From Xenopus tropicalis (taxonomy: Eukaryota > Chordata > Amphibia > Anura > Pipidae): 64,000 bases of DNA. The notes beneath the pieces are model-generated. The model was not told the origin of the DNA. It did no database searches and worked only from the letters and a program-made list of their open reading frames with translations. The position numbers and the translations under genes are program-made. The stretch spans positions 197,755,372-197,819,371 of the forward strand of contig NC_030677.2 of NCBI RefSeq assembly GCF_000004195.4, written 5' to 3'. Shown here in pieces: positions 36,010 to 46,500 of the stretch. Each line of letters starts with the position of its first letter. Position 1 is the stretch's first letter.

Positions 36010-37080
36010 AACTGTAGATATTAGTATCACAATAGCCTTGGATACTGTGCTTGTTAAAGAACCCATCCAGGCCCCCCTTATAGGCATTAACAGAATCTGC
36101 CATTACCCCATCACTAGGAAGGGCATTCCCCAACCTCACTGCCCTCACCGTGAGGAACCCCCTACGCTCCTTCAAATGGAAGCTCCGTTCCTCTAATCTA
36201 AAGGGGGGACCTCTGGTGCGCTGATCGTTATTATGGGGAAAAAAACATCCCCTATGTGCCTATAATCCCCTCTAATGTACTTGTACAGAGTAATCATGTC
36301 CCCTCGCAAGCTTCTTTTTCCAGAGAAAACCCCAACCTCGACAGTCTAACCTCATAGTTAACCCTTCCATCCGCTTTACCAGTTTAGTTGAAGTCTCTGC
36401 ACTTTCTCCAGCTCATTAATATCCTTCTTAAGGACTGGAGCCCAAAACTGCCCCCCATACTCACGGTGAGGCCTTACCAGGGACCTATAAAGAGGCAAAA
36501 TTATGTTTTCAGCACTTTATTTGCTTTAGTAATCACAGAATCACACTGCCTGGAAAGACAGACCCCTGCGATACTCCACTAACAACAATGGCCTAATTAG
36601 AAAACTTGCTGAAGGGTAGATTACACTCTGTGTAATCTACCCTTCAGCCAGTTTTCTATCCAAATAACAAATATTATGTTCTAGGCCAATATTCCTTAAT
36701 TTGATTATTAACCTTCTGTGAGGTACTGTATCAAACGCTTTAGCAAAGTCCAAGTAGATGACATCAACTGCCATTCCAGCATCAAGGTTCCTTCTCACCT
36801 CCTCATAAAAGGCGACTAAATTAGTCTGGCAAGATCTGTTACGCATAAAACCATGCTGGCACAAACTAATAGTATTGTGAACTGCAATGTATTCAAGTAC
36901 CCTATCCCTTATTACCCCATCCAAAAGCTTTCCTACTACTGATGTTAGACTAACAGGCCTATAGTTCTCAGGCTACGCTCGTTTAATACCCTGGGATGAA
37001 TCCCATCCGGTCCTGGACCTTTGTTTACCTTTACATGTTCAAGTCTCTTTTGAATTTCCTCCTGAGTGACCCATGCGTTA
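36010..37080 (-). mobile_element. Decayed non-LTR retrotransposon (CR1/Jockey-like), minus strand
   Basis: Read on the minus strand from about 37075: HVKVNKGPGPDGIHP, then an internal deletion, RPVSLTS, GVIRDRVLEYI, QHGFMRNRSCQTNLVAFYEE, the reverse-transcriptase core VDVIYLDFAKAFDTVPHRR (catalytic-motif Asp in YLDF), then [18 protein letters not shown], and finally RGFLTVRAVRLGNALPSDG (about 36160-36100) and the 3' tail with the minisatellite. Longest open piece is 36637-36924. Stops, frame changes and the deletion make it inactive. CR1/Rex/Jockey-type assignment comes from these motifs. Confidence 0.88.
36600..36656. repeat. Near-perfect hairpin inside the retrotransposon
   Basis: Arms 36600-36626 and 36630-36656 (GCTGAAGGGTAGATTACAC against GTGTAATCTACCCTTCAGC) with a 3-base loop and one mismatch. 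The inverted segment interrupts the coding remnant just after the reverse-transcriptase piece. Confidence 0.85.
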
Positions 37081-37539
37081 ATATTTATATTACTAGAACT
37101 GGGCATTTTAAAAGGGAAGCCGTGATTAGTTGGCTGCTCAGTTGTAGACCAATGAAAAATAAGAGTTGAAAACTGACCCCACTGTAATAATAAAGGCTCC
37201 GCCCCTTCTTGCTTCTTTTTTTTACTATTCCCATAATTAAAAAATAATTTATTAAATTATTAATAATTTTTTGCATGCTTTATTTGCTTCCTTGTACCTG
37301 ATGAAAGTTTCCACTGTCCCAGCTAACTTACCAACCTCGACCCTAACACTTTTATTCAGCCATAAAGGTTTTGCTTTGCGATGCCTCTCCTTGCTTACAA
37401 GGGGAATATACTGTTGTGTATACCTGCAAAGCAGAGGACAGATAAAAAGACCAGAGCTGCCTGACTAGCTGATGCAATACTACAACTCCCAGCATTCTGT
37501 CCCAACCAGATTCTAATCTAATACTGCTTTCCAGTATAA
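37081..37539. other. Intergenic sequence upstream of the CpG-rich block
   Basis: Unique-looking, AT-rich around 37240-37270 (short ATTAAATTATTAATAATTT palindrome-like run), becoming more GC-rich toward 37540. No gene seen. Confidence 0.35.
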
Positions 37540-37830
37540 TTCCCCCGGCAATAAGTCCCGGCAGAGCAATTAGTTCCCAGGCAGCTGTAACCAGGCAATA
37601 GAGCGTTGTGGGCCGGCTCTGCTGTAGCCCCTCCCCTGTGGGTGTGAGTCTGTGTCTATCCCAACGGTGTCCCTAGGCCCGGCTCTTATTTTCCCTTACT
37701 GGCGGGCCGATTCCCGGGCTTGATGGGACACTGCGGCACGGCTTGTGAGAAAGCGGAGGGACACACACACACACACACATACGCTACACGCAGCGGTATA
37801 GTAATCTTCTATTTAATATATGCGGGGGGG
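37540..37830 (+). promoter_or_regulatory. Candidate CPLANE1 promoter / CpG-rich first-exon region
   Basis: A locally GC- and CpG-rich block in otherwise AT-rich DNA, with CCCCTCCCC (37628-37636, Sp/KLF-like), GGCCGG, GGCGGGCCGATTCCCGGG and GCGGCACGG motifs and no TATA box. It lies between the two genes, 2.8-3.1 kb upstream of the CPLANE1 coding start, and does not resemble the repeats around it. A short (CA)n run follows at 37762-37779. A CpG-rich TATA-less promoter with a non-coding first exon is typical of a housekeeping or ciliary gene; assignment to CPLANE1 is inferred from position. Confidence 0.5.
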
Positions 37831-38369
37831 ACGTGTTGTGCTTTATACTGTATTGTGTGATGAATAGGAATTATTGTGAGCTCAGCTGCCAGCGGCCCCT
37901 TATTTCCCGTTACTTTGTTTATCTCCGGTACTTAAACGCAAGTGGGAAGCGGGTCCCCTCACTCCAGATGTGCTGCACATGTGGAACCCCCACCCCAGCT
38001 CCACTTGGGTCCTTCTGAAACTCTTCCCTACACATTTGTGTGTATCCCTACGCCCCTCCCATTTTAGGACCCGCAGTTCTTGAGTCTTGCTTATTCCCCA
38101 CACACTTGAGAAGGAGATGTTATACTTATGGAGCCATATTTGTCTTTTAAAGTTACCCATGACAGCAATATTTATTTCTAAGGTAGTTAATGGAAATAAT
38201 TGAACTGCTGTCTAGCAGGGACTATCATTTCCTTCCTCACATAAGACAGGGATGCAGAGAAGGACTGACTGACACTTAAGGGGACCCCCACCTAAGTTTT
38301 GAGTCACCCTTACAGCCCTACGCCTAAAGTTTGCCATATGTTGAAGGATTTGGGGAGGTTGTGAAACCA

Positions 38370-39060
38370 GTGAATCTTTGCCTGATTTGGCGATATCTGA
38401 CCACATTGCCCAATAACAGCCCTTTGGGGCAATGAGCACATCCACTAGCCAATGCACTCTCTGTCCCTGTTGCCCAGTTAGTAAACCTGCTGGATATCGG
38501 TCGGGTAGGCTCATCTGATCGGTGTCAACTTGGTCCGTCAGCAGCTTTTATCAGCCCGTGCAGGTCTGGAATGGTATTCAATATAGGCCTTGCGGTTCAA
38601 ATACACAGAGGCCCAAACAACCCCCCCCAGCCCAATAAATAGCGACTGATTATGGCATCTTATAGCAGCCCCTTTGGCATTTGCCGTAATCCACAGATTG
38701 CCAGTCCAGCCTGTGCTCATGTTTGGCCACCTTAACCTCTTTCTCCTTCGGCGTGGATGCTGCATTCCTCTTAAGGTGGCCAAGCACAGGCCAATAAAAG
38801 CTGCTGACGGACTAGGTTGGCATCTTATCAGCCAGTGATTGGGTGCTCAGATGGGCCTTCCCATCCAATCCTATCTGGCCAAAAATAATCCAGATGACTA
38901 TCAGGCAGCCTTAAAAATCGCATTGGGAAAAGAATTGCATCAGGCTACTTCCTATCAATGTGATTCAGTCATTTGACCGGATCAATCTAATACATATCGC
39001 TTAGGGGGGCGTATTGGGGCAACAAGCAGGTCTTATAATATATGGCCAGCTTTACGTGTG
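38370..39060. repeat. GGCCATACAC-type repeat, composite
   Basis: The pieces 38376-38560 (GGCGATATCTGACCACATTG, TATCGGTCGGGTAGGC, GTCCGTCAGCAGCTTTTATC) and 38766-39060 (GGTGGCCAAGCACAGGCCAA, AAAGCTGCTGACGGACTA, ATATATGGCCAGCTTTA) are in part reverse complements of each other. Between them lies another insertion (38565-38750). Confidence 0.5.
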
Positions 39061-39089
39061 GCCGTGATGTGGGGCAGAGGAGTAGCACC

Positions 39090-39190
39090 TGGCTTGGAGC
39101 AGGGAGGGGGCCTTGGGATGGCAGGGCCCACAAAGGCCAGTGCCCACCGGGGTTTTTCCTGCTGTCCTGCGGCCCAGTCCAAACCTGCAG
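39090..39190. repeat. Fragment related to the repeat at 280-365
   Basis: GCCCACCGGGGTTTTTCCTG and CCTGCGGCCCAGTCC resemble GCCCACCAGGTTTTTTCCCG and GGCGGCCCAGTCC near the left end of the window. Confidence 0.45.
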
Positions 39191-39326
39191 GGAGGGCAGG
39201 TAAAACTATGCAACTGCCCTGCTAAATGTGTGGTACTTGACAAGGCTCATATGTGTTCAATTTAAGCATCCCTTACATTGCAGGCTTGTCACATTATTTC
39301 CCTCTTTTAGTACAGCCCTTCTGTGG

Positions 39327-39752
39327 CTTAAAGGAGAAGGAAAGGCTAATAAAGAGTTAATCTCAAGCTGCAGGCATACCTTCAGTTGTCTCAATAGGGC
39401 CCTTAAGTCTCCCCATATTTCTACTGTTCAGAATATCTAAAGCCAAACAGGAAGAAAAAACACTGAGCTGTGTAAAGAAAGTTCCCATAATGCCTCACTC
39501 CTGCACAGACACCCAGATCAAGTGAACATGCTCAGTTAGTAAGACTATGAGTCAGCTTCCTGCTGATTGGCTCAGATCCACATTCCTAAGGGGGAGGGAG
39601 TTCTTAGCATTCTTGAGAGAGGAGAGAGCTGCCTGTCTCTTTCTTTTGATAGAGGGCTCAGTGCAGCGTTCCCGTGAGTGCTTATGGCTGTATTTACATA
39701 GACCTTTCTGATAAAGCTTACTTCGTTTGTACCTTTCTTTCTCCTTTAAAGG
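39327..39752. repeat. MITE with TTAAAGGAGAAGGAAAG termini
   Basis: Left end TTAAAGGAGAAGGAAAGGCT and right end GTACCTTTCTTTCTCCTTTAA are inverted repeats. A related left end is at 53660. Confidence 0.75.
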
Positions 39753-40118
39753 CACAGTGACAAAGGAAATTATTTTGCATTCTGGCAAGTTTGTGCCAAG
39801 CAGAGCTGTCTTAGTGGCCTGGGTGCAAGCAGGGGTGCCCCCTGGGCCCATCATGGCAACAATTATATGCTTCAACTGTAGCTGCCCCTCATTGCATCCC
39901 TTTCCCACTATAACAGCTTTGGCACCAAGGGAGACTGTGTAACACGAATGGATTTTATATTGCAATGTATTCATCCACTGACGGGAGGATGAGATAAGGA
40001 CTCACCCTAAGGGGAGCTAAACTATTACCAAATTCTCTTTGTAGAATTATTAAATGGGCCACTGTTTACAAAAATAATAAATAAAAAAATCACAAACACA
40101 AAAGTATTGTAGAAATGA

Positions 40119-40500
40119 TATCTATATTGGCTAACCATAAAAATACATTGCAAGCTTTCGGAGCTCTAAGGCCCCTTCATCAGGCAAAATAAAAATGAAA
40201 TCTTACAGATAACTTGTGGAAATAATAAAAGTAGTTACTGCTTACTCGTAGATTGTAAGCTCTTTTGGGCAGGGCTCTCTTCACCTCTTGTATCGGTTAT
40301 TGATTGCTTTATATGTTACTCTGTATGTCCATTGTATGAAACCCACTTACTGTACAGCGCTGCGGGATATGTTGGCGCTTTATAAATAAATGTTGATAAT
40401 AATAATAAATGGGTTGTAAATGAAGGGGCCTTAGCGCTCCAAAAGCTTGCAAATGTATTGCTATTGTTAGCCAATAAAGGTATCTTTTCTACAGTACTTT
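40119..40500. repeat. Foldback repeat interrupted by an L2/SINE-like tail
   Basis: TTGCAAGCTTTCGGAGCTCT...GCCCCTTCATCAGG (40148-40185) faces GAAGGGGCCTTAGCGCTCCA...AAGCTTGCAA (40422-40452). Between them, 40245-40400 is a separate unit with GTAGATTGTAAGCTCTTTTG, GTACAGCGCTGCGGGATATG and a terminal TAATAATAATAA, like L2-type tails; a complementary unit is at 13070-13290. Confidence 0.6.
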
Positions 40501-40612
40501 TGTATTTGTGCTTTTTATTTATTATTTTTGCCACTGGCTTACACGGTACCACGGTTTTTGTTTTGTAATCACACTGCATAAAGTGAAATTAGTATTGTGT
40601 TTTCCTACCTAG

Positions 40613-40670
40613 AAATGATGAGGACCCGTTTACCTCAGTTTTGGGTTTTTGGTGAGATATTTTCGTAACC
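40613..40670 (+). other. CPLANE1: CPLANE1 5' UTR within the first coding exon, with upstream ORF
   Basis: A pyrimidine-rich acceptor (TTTTCCTACCTAG, AG at 40611-40612) suggests the first coding exon begins at 40613, implying at least one non-coding exon upstream. The leader holds an upstream ORF, 40615-40668 (17 codons MMRTRLPQFWVFGEIFS, then TAA), whose stop lies two bases before the CPLANE1 ATG. It is in another frame from the main ORF. Confidence 0.6.
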
Positions 40671-43436
40671 ATGGAAGTCTCTCTAGAAGTCCTTGTATCT
40701 ACCAACATCAAGAGGAAGAAGCCTACCCCAAGGCTCTGTTGGCTGGGAAAAGTAAGTGTAACACTGGTAAAGTATACCTTTGGTTTTATAAGAGACATAT
40801 TGTGTAAAAAACAAGAATGAGTGCATTATATTTGTCTAAAATATTTTTCTAAATATACTAGGATTCTGCTTAAAGGAACATTAACACCATATTTTTATAC
40901 TTAACTCCACCCAAAACAGCTGTAATAATCTGTAAGGCTTGCTTTTTTTAAATCTTTGACCAAAGTTTATTAAGTCATATTAAGGCACACCCTTAAATCC
41001 AAATGACTCCTCCCCCTTCCCTGTGGATAGTGCAGCAACCCACACCACATAATTATACACCTTAGGGTCCATTTGATAAATATCTCCAAATGCGAACAAA
41101 CTTTATGAACGAACCTCTGCCAGTTCTCCTCCCACAGAGAGCATAGGGCAGGCAGAGTATGGTACACACAGGCAGCATAGGGCAGGCAGAGTATGGCACA
41201 CACAGGAAGCATAGGGCAGGCAGAGTATGGCACACACAGGCAGCATAGGGCAGGCAGAGTATGGCACACACACATGCAGCATAGGGCAGGCAGGGTATGG
41301 CACACTCAGGCAGCATAGGGCTGGGTATGGCACACTCAGGCAGCATAGGGCTGGGTATGGCACACTCAGGCAGCATAGGGCTGGGTATGGCACACACAGG
41401 CAGCATAGGGCAGGGTATGGCACACACAGGCAGGATAGGGCAGGCAGAGTATGGCACACACAGGCAGCATAGGGCAGGCAGAGTATGGCACACACAGGCA
41501 GCATAGGGCAGGCAGAGTATGGCACACACAGGCAGAGTATGACATACACAGGCAGGGTAGGGCAGGCAGAGAATGATACACACATACAGTATAGGGCAGG
41601 CAAAGTATGGTACACACAGGCAGCATAGAGCAGGCAGAGTATGGCACACACAGGCAGCATAAGACAGGCAGAGTATGGCACACACAGGCAGCATAGATCT
41701 GAGATGGGAACAGTCGGTGGGGGGAGAGGGGCTTACAAGTGTAAACAATGGAGGGACTTACAGGTGTAAACAACGCAAGGGTTTAGAGCCTTAATCTGAG
41801 GTGTGAACAATGCAGGAGACCGTTAATCTTAGTTCTGATATCATTTAAAGCTTACACAAAAGTTAGAAGTCACAGCAGCCAGACAGATTGGGGGCCATGG
41901 GCTCCATGTCTTAAATGATTTAAAACAGTCCCTCATGTTTAACAAGGAATTATTTAAAACTGATTGAAATATAAAAGTAAAATAGTTTGTGATTTTGCTT
42001 TTTTAATAAATTAAGCTTCCACTTGTTTGTCTTTTAGCAAAAAGAAGCAGTCTTTCTTCATGATGAAAAGTATCTAAGTGAGATCAGCCTCCGGTCAGGC
42101 CGAGTGAAGAAGTCCCCACCTCGACTGCAGGCTGTTCTCAAGAAGAAGAGCATTGTTACTCTCAGTGCTTCACTTAATGGTAAAGTCTTAAATCCTATAC
42201 TCCTTTCTGGGAACTGCTTTGTAGTCGTGATGTGCGGGTTGACCCAGGACCCAAGCATTAATTTGAAATTTGGAGGATCATTGCAGGTTCCGATTGGGTG
42301 CGGGTCCTCTGCTCCCAAAGGTTCCTTGTCTTGGAACCTAAGGCGCCTAGTAGTAGCATGTGCTACTGTAAGATACTGTAGACAGTCACTAATTTTTGGG
42401 CCTTTTGAGATTGATTAATCCCTGGGCCACTTTTTATTTCAAGTTTATCTGGTTACTATGGAGACAGCAGGCCCAGACTGGCAAACTATAATTATTGGCA
42501 AATGCCAGATGGGCTGCTGTAAGATACCATAGACAGTTCCTAATTTTTGGGCCTCTGGGGCTGTTTGGGAGATGCACCCGAGGCAAAACAGTATGGACCC
42601 ACTATTCAATGTAGCTATCTGTGGGACTGTAGTAGAGTTTGCTTTCCAAGTTGGTGACCATGATGTTTTGATTAATATTTGTGTGGCCTGATGGGTTGAA
42701 GACCCTGAGAATTGTCCTTGTGTAGCAATTGGCAGCATGTTATCTAAAGTTCTGACATCAATGACCTTAGCCAGTAAAAAAAGGCTTAGTGTAGATAATG
42801 TTAGTTTAGCTGTGAGGAGTTTTTGATATTTGCATTTAAAACCAATATTTTTGCATTGCAGGGATCTATGTCACAGGCTTGCTTTTAACTGGGGAATTAT
42901 TTATTTGGAACAAAGATCAGGATAGCCTCCAAACAATCCCAGCTAACGAAGAGATAACCCGCCTAATTTCAGCAGTGCAAGGTAAATGTGTTATTCCTAC
43001 CAATGTATGTATGTGTATGTATGTAAAATCATGCTGGAACTGTTGGTAGTCATTCAGAATAATGAATAATTGCTGCATAATGCAATGTTCCAAGACGTCA
43101 TTTGTTATAAAATCTACATCTTTGTTTCCATGTTTCAGAACTTTCCTTGAAGGTCCATCTGTTTATATCGGGAGATGGCAAGAAAGTGCTTCTTGTTACC
43201 CTCACTGGTTCTGTATTCCTGTGGGAAAGCTCTGAAAGGGACGCCTTACTCAATTCTCCCAAATGTCCAACCTTAAGTAGATGGACAAAGATTCTACCCG
43301 GGGACTCTGTTCTGCTCCCCAGCACAACGGATAAGGAAGCTACAGTGACTGCAGCTTTTGTGAAGAATGAGGTAAAGAAAATGGTCACAGTTGACTTAAC
43401 AATTTTGTGACATTGACTGCAATTTGGAGAATATTT

Positions 43437-43485
<49 letters not shown>

Positions 43486-43488
43486 GTA

Positions 43489-43519
<31 letters not shown>

Positions 43520-46500
43520 GTATGTATATGTATGTATAAAGGGAAATAGGCCAGACCAAAACAGACCTTTCTCTCTTCTGATTTACTCACACAGAAATGC
43601 ACACCAGCACATTTGGAGGTACTACAGCTTAAAAATGGACCATGTACCATAGCTGTTAAGTTTATGAAAAATACAGTAGTGCCCAGCAATATGTACAACA
43701 TAAATGGAAATACAGAAATATATAATATATATGCAATCTGTTTCAGAATGCCTGAACATAATAGTGAACATAATCTCTTCTTATGAATAGACCATGGTTT
43801 CTCTTCAGTATCGGTAGGGCTCAATAATTACCAAAGTGTTGCAAGGGGAACAGTGTGGAGTGATTGGGGTCAGTAGACTGTGTCTTCAGATTGTGTCCGT
43901 TGTAAACGTAAGGGCACACACCAAGCTGCATTGAAACCAGCTGTTTTTATAATGTGCAGAATGCATTGCCTATGGTTTATATGGAGTTCCTTGTGAGAAT
44001 GTGGCCATCCATATCCTAATGCTCCTCTGTGCCATAGACAGAGTTTCCTTGACAGACTGTAAAAGTAAGGGGCCAGTGGTTTCATATATATGATCAGTAG
44101 TTTGGCTGTTGTGGGATTTCAGTCCAAATGCTGTCTGTTTCTGTAGTGTGCAGTATGTATAACAGCTCTTTATTGGTATTTCTGTTTCACTATAAATGTG
44201 TTGCTTCTATTGCTCTTACAGATTCTTGGTGATTGCCTTCTGTGTTCATTTGCCTTTTATTCTGGGCAGCGGCTCGTGATGACATTCCTAACATTACGCT
44301 GGTATGAAGATGATCAGCGGTATATTAGGTATTTATTTTTTTTCTCATTTGTATATAACTTATTACACTTCACCTTTATATTGTCCTTCTCTTTACTTGG
44401 ACATGCTCCATGCTCTGATGGACAGCAGTCTTTTTTCAGTAGTTGCTTATTTATCAGTAGTCTAGGTTTGAAAGGTGCCTAAGAAAACTATAAAACCACA
44501 GCATGCAAGCAACAAGCAACATGTTCTGTGGTAGGCTGTAACACTCCAGGTATTCCAAAGATGGGCCCTAGCCTACAACAATTCCTATCAACCTATTATT
44601 ATTCCTATATAAAACCCATTCCTGTTGGCACAATCTATTTCTAATAGCTTTGAGAGTGGGTTCTGCGTGTCTGGTTCTCTGATTGGCTTTAGGAGAGCCA
44701 GTTCAATACTGAGGTGTTCAGATTTTAATGTGAAATTGCATCACACAAAGGGCACCAAGTAGCCCTTAGTCATAATAACCACTCGAAAACATACACATAA
44801 CCTGCACTTCCTAACCCAGATTCTGTGAAATCTAAACTGCACCACTAAAGTGTGGTGGTAAGAATAGATCCAGTGTCAGGCTGGGCCTCCTAGGGTTCAC
44901 CAGAAAACATGAAATCCAGAGCCCACTCTCACAGCAGTTAGATGCAGGCAGTGCTCAGTGTAATAGATTGCATATAGACCTGTGATGTTAAAGGAACAGT
45001 AACCACCAAAAAATGAAAGTAATTAAAATATAATGTACAGTTGCCCTGTGCTGGTAAAACTGGTAAGTTTGCAACAGAAACGCTACTATAGTTTAAATAA
45101 ATGAACTGCTATGTCAACACAGGGGCAGCCATTGAAGCTGGGAAAAAGGAGAAAAGGCACAGGCACATAGCAGATAACAGATAAGCTTTGTAGAATATAA
45201 TGGGGTTTTATCTGTTATCTGCTAAGTAACCTGTGCCTTTTCTCCTGTAAATGGCTGCCCCCGTGGCTACACAGAAGCTTTATTTATATAAACAATAGTA
45301 GTCTTTCTAAGTAAAACACACCAGGTGTACAAGTACAGAGCAGCATTACATTATATAGTAATTACTTTTATACACTTTCATTTTTTGGTGTTACTGTCCC
45401 TTTAATAAGAAAGGGCTTATGGTAATTGTCCTTATAGGACTCACAGTGATATTCTCTAGTAGTGATGTGCAGGCTGATAAAAAGTCAAAGTAATCCGCGT
45501 CCAACCTGGCAGTCTGCCTCTATTTATAGACTTACACCCACCCCATTGCTGATGTTAAGAAGGGGGCAGGGCAAAGCAGACTCGCACTTACAAATAGAGG
45601 CTGCTGGAGGCAGAAACGGGGAATAGTAGAGTCACGTGGAAGGAAGAGCTTTGCCCAAACCTACCTGCGACCCACAAAGCATGCGTGGGTGTTGGCCCCA
45701 ACCCGCCCAATGCATGGTTATACCCCTGGGTTTCAGGCCCACATTACTATTCTCTAGTGCTTTGACAGACCCTGGATGGATTTATTTACAGGTATAGGAT
45801 CCGTTATCTGGAAACCCATTATCCAGACAGCTCCAGATTATAGGAAGGCTGTCTCCCATAGATTCCATTTAATCAAATAATTAACATTTTTTAAGTTAAT
45901 TTCCTTTTTCTCTGCAATAATAATACAGTACATTGTACTTGATCCCAACTAAGATATAATTACCCCTTATTGGGGGCAGAACAGCCCTATTGGGTTTATT
46001 TAATGGTTAAATGATTCCCTTTTCTCTGTAATAATAAAACAGTACCTGTACTTGATCCCAACTAAGATATAATTACCCCTTATTGGGGGCAGAACAGCCC
46101 TATTGGGTTTATTTCATGGTTAAATGATTCCCTTTTCTCTGTAATAATAAAACAGTACCTGTACTTGATCCCAACTAAGATATAATTACCCCTTATTGGG
46201 GGCAGAACAGCCCTATTGGGTTTATTTAATGGTTAAATGATTCCCTTTTCTCTGTAATAATAAAACAGTACCTGTACTTGATCCCAACTAAGATATAATT
46301 ACCCCTTATTGGGGGCAGAACAGCCCTATTGGGTTTATTTAATGGTTAAATGATTCCCTTTTCTCTGTAATAATGAAACTGTACCTGTACTTGATCCCAA
46401 CTAAGATATAATTACCCCTTATTGGAGGCAAAACAATTGGGTTTATTTAATGTTTAAATGAATTTTTAGAAGATGGCAATCCAAATTATGAAAAGATCCC

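Noticed and set aside
41062..41748. 228-codon Cys-rich frame on the minus strand, resembling a Cys-rich secreted protein
   Set aside because: It is read across the hAT-derived minisatellite, and two other frames are equally open. There is no signal of a real gene.
43407..43824. Tyr/Ile-rich frames on both strands
   Set aside because: Translations of the TA/TATG microsatellite.
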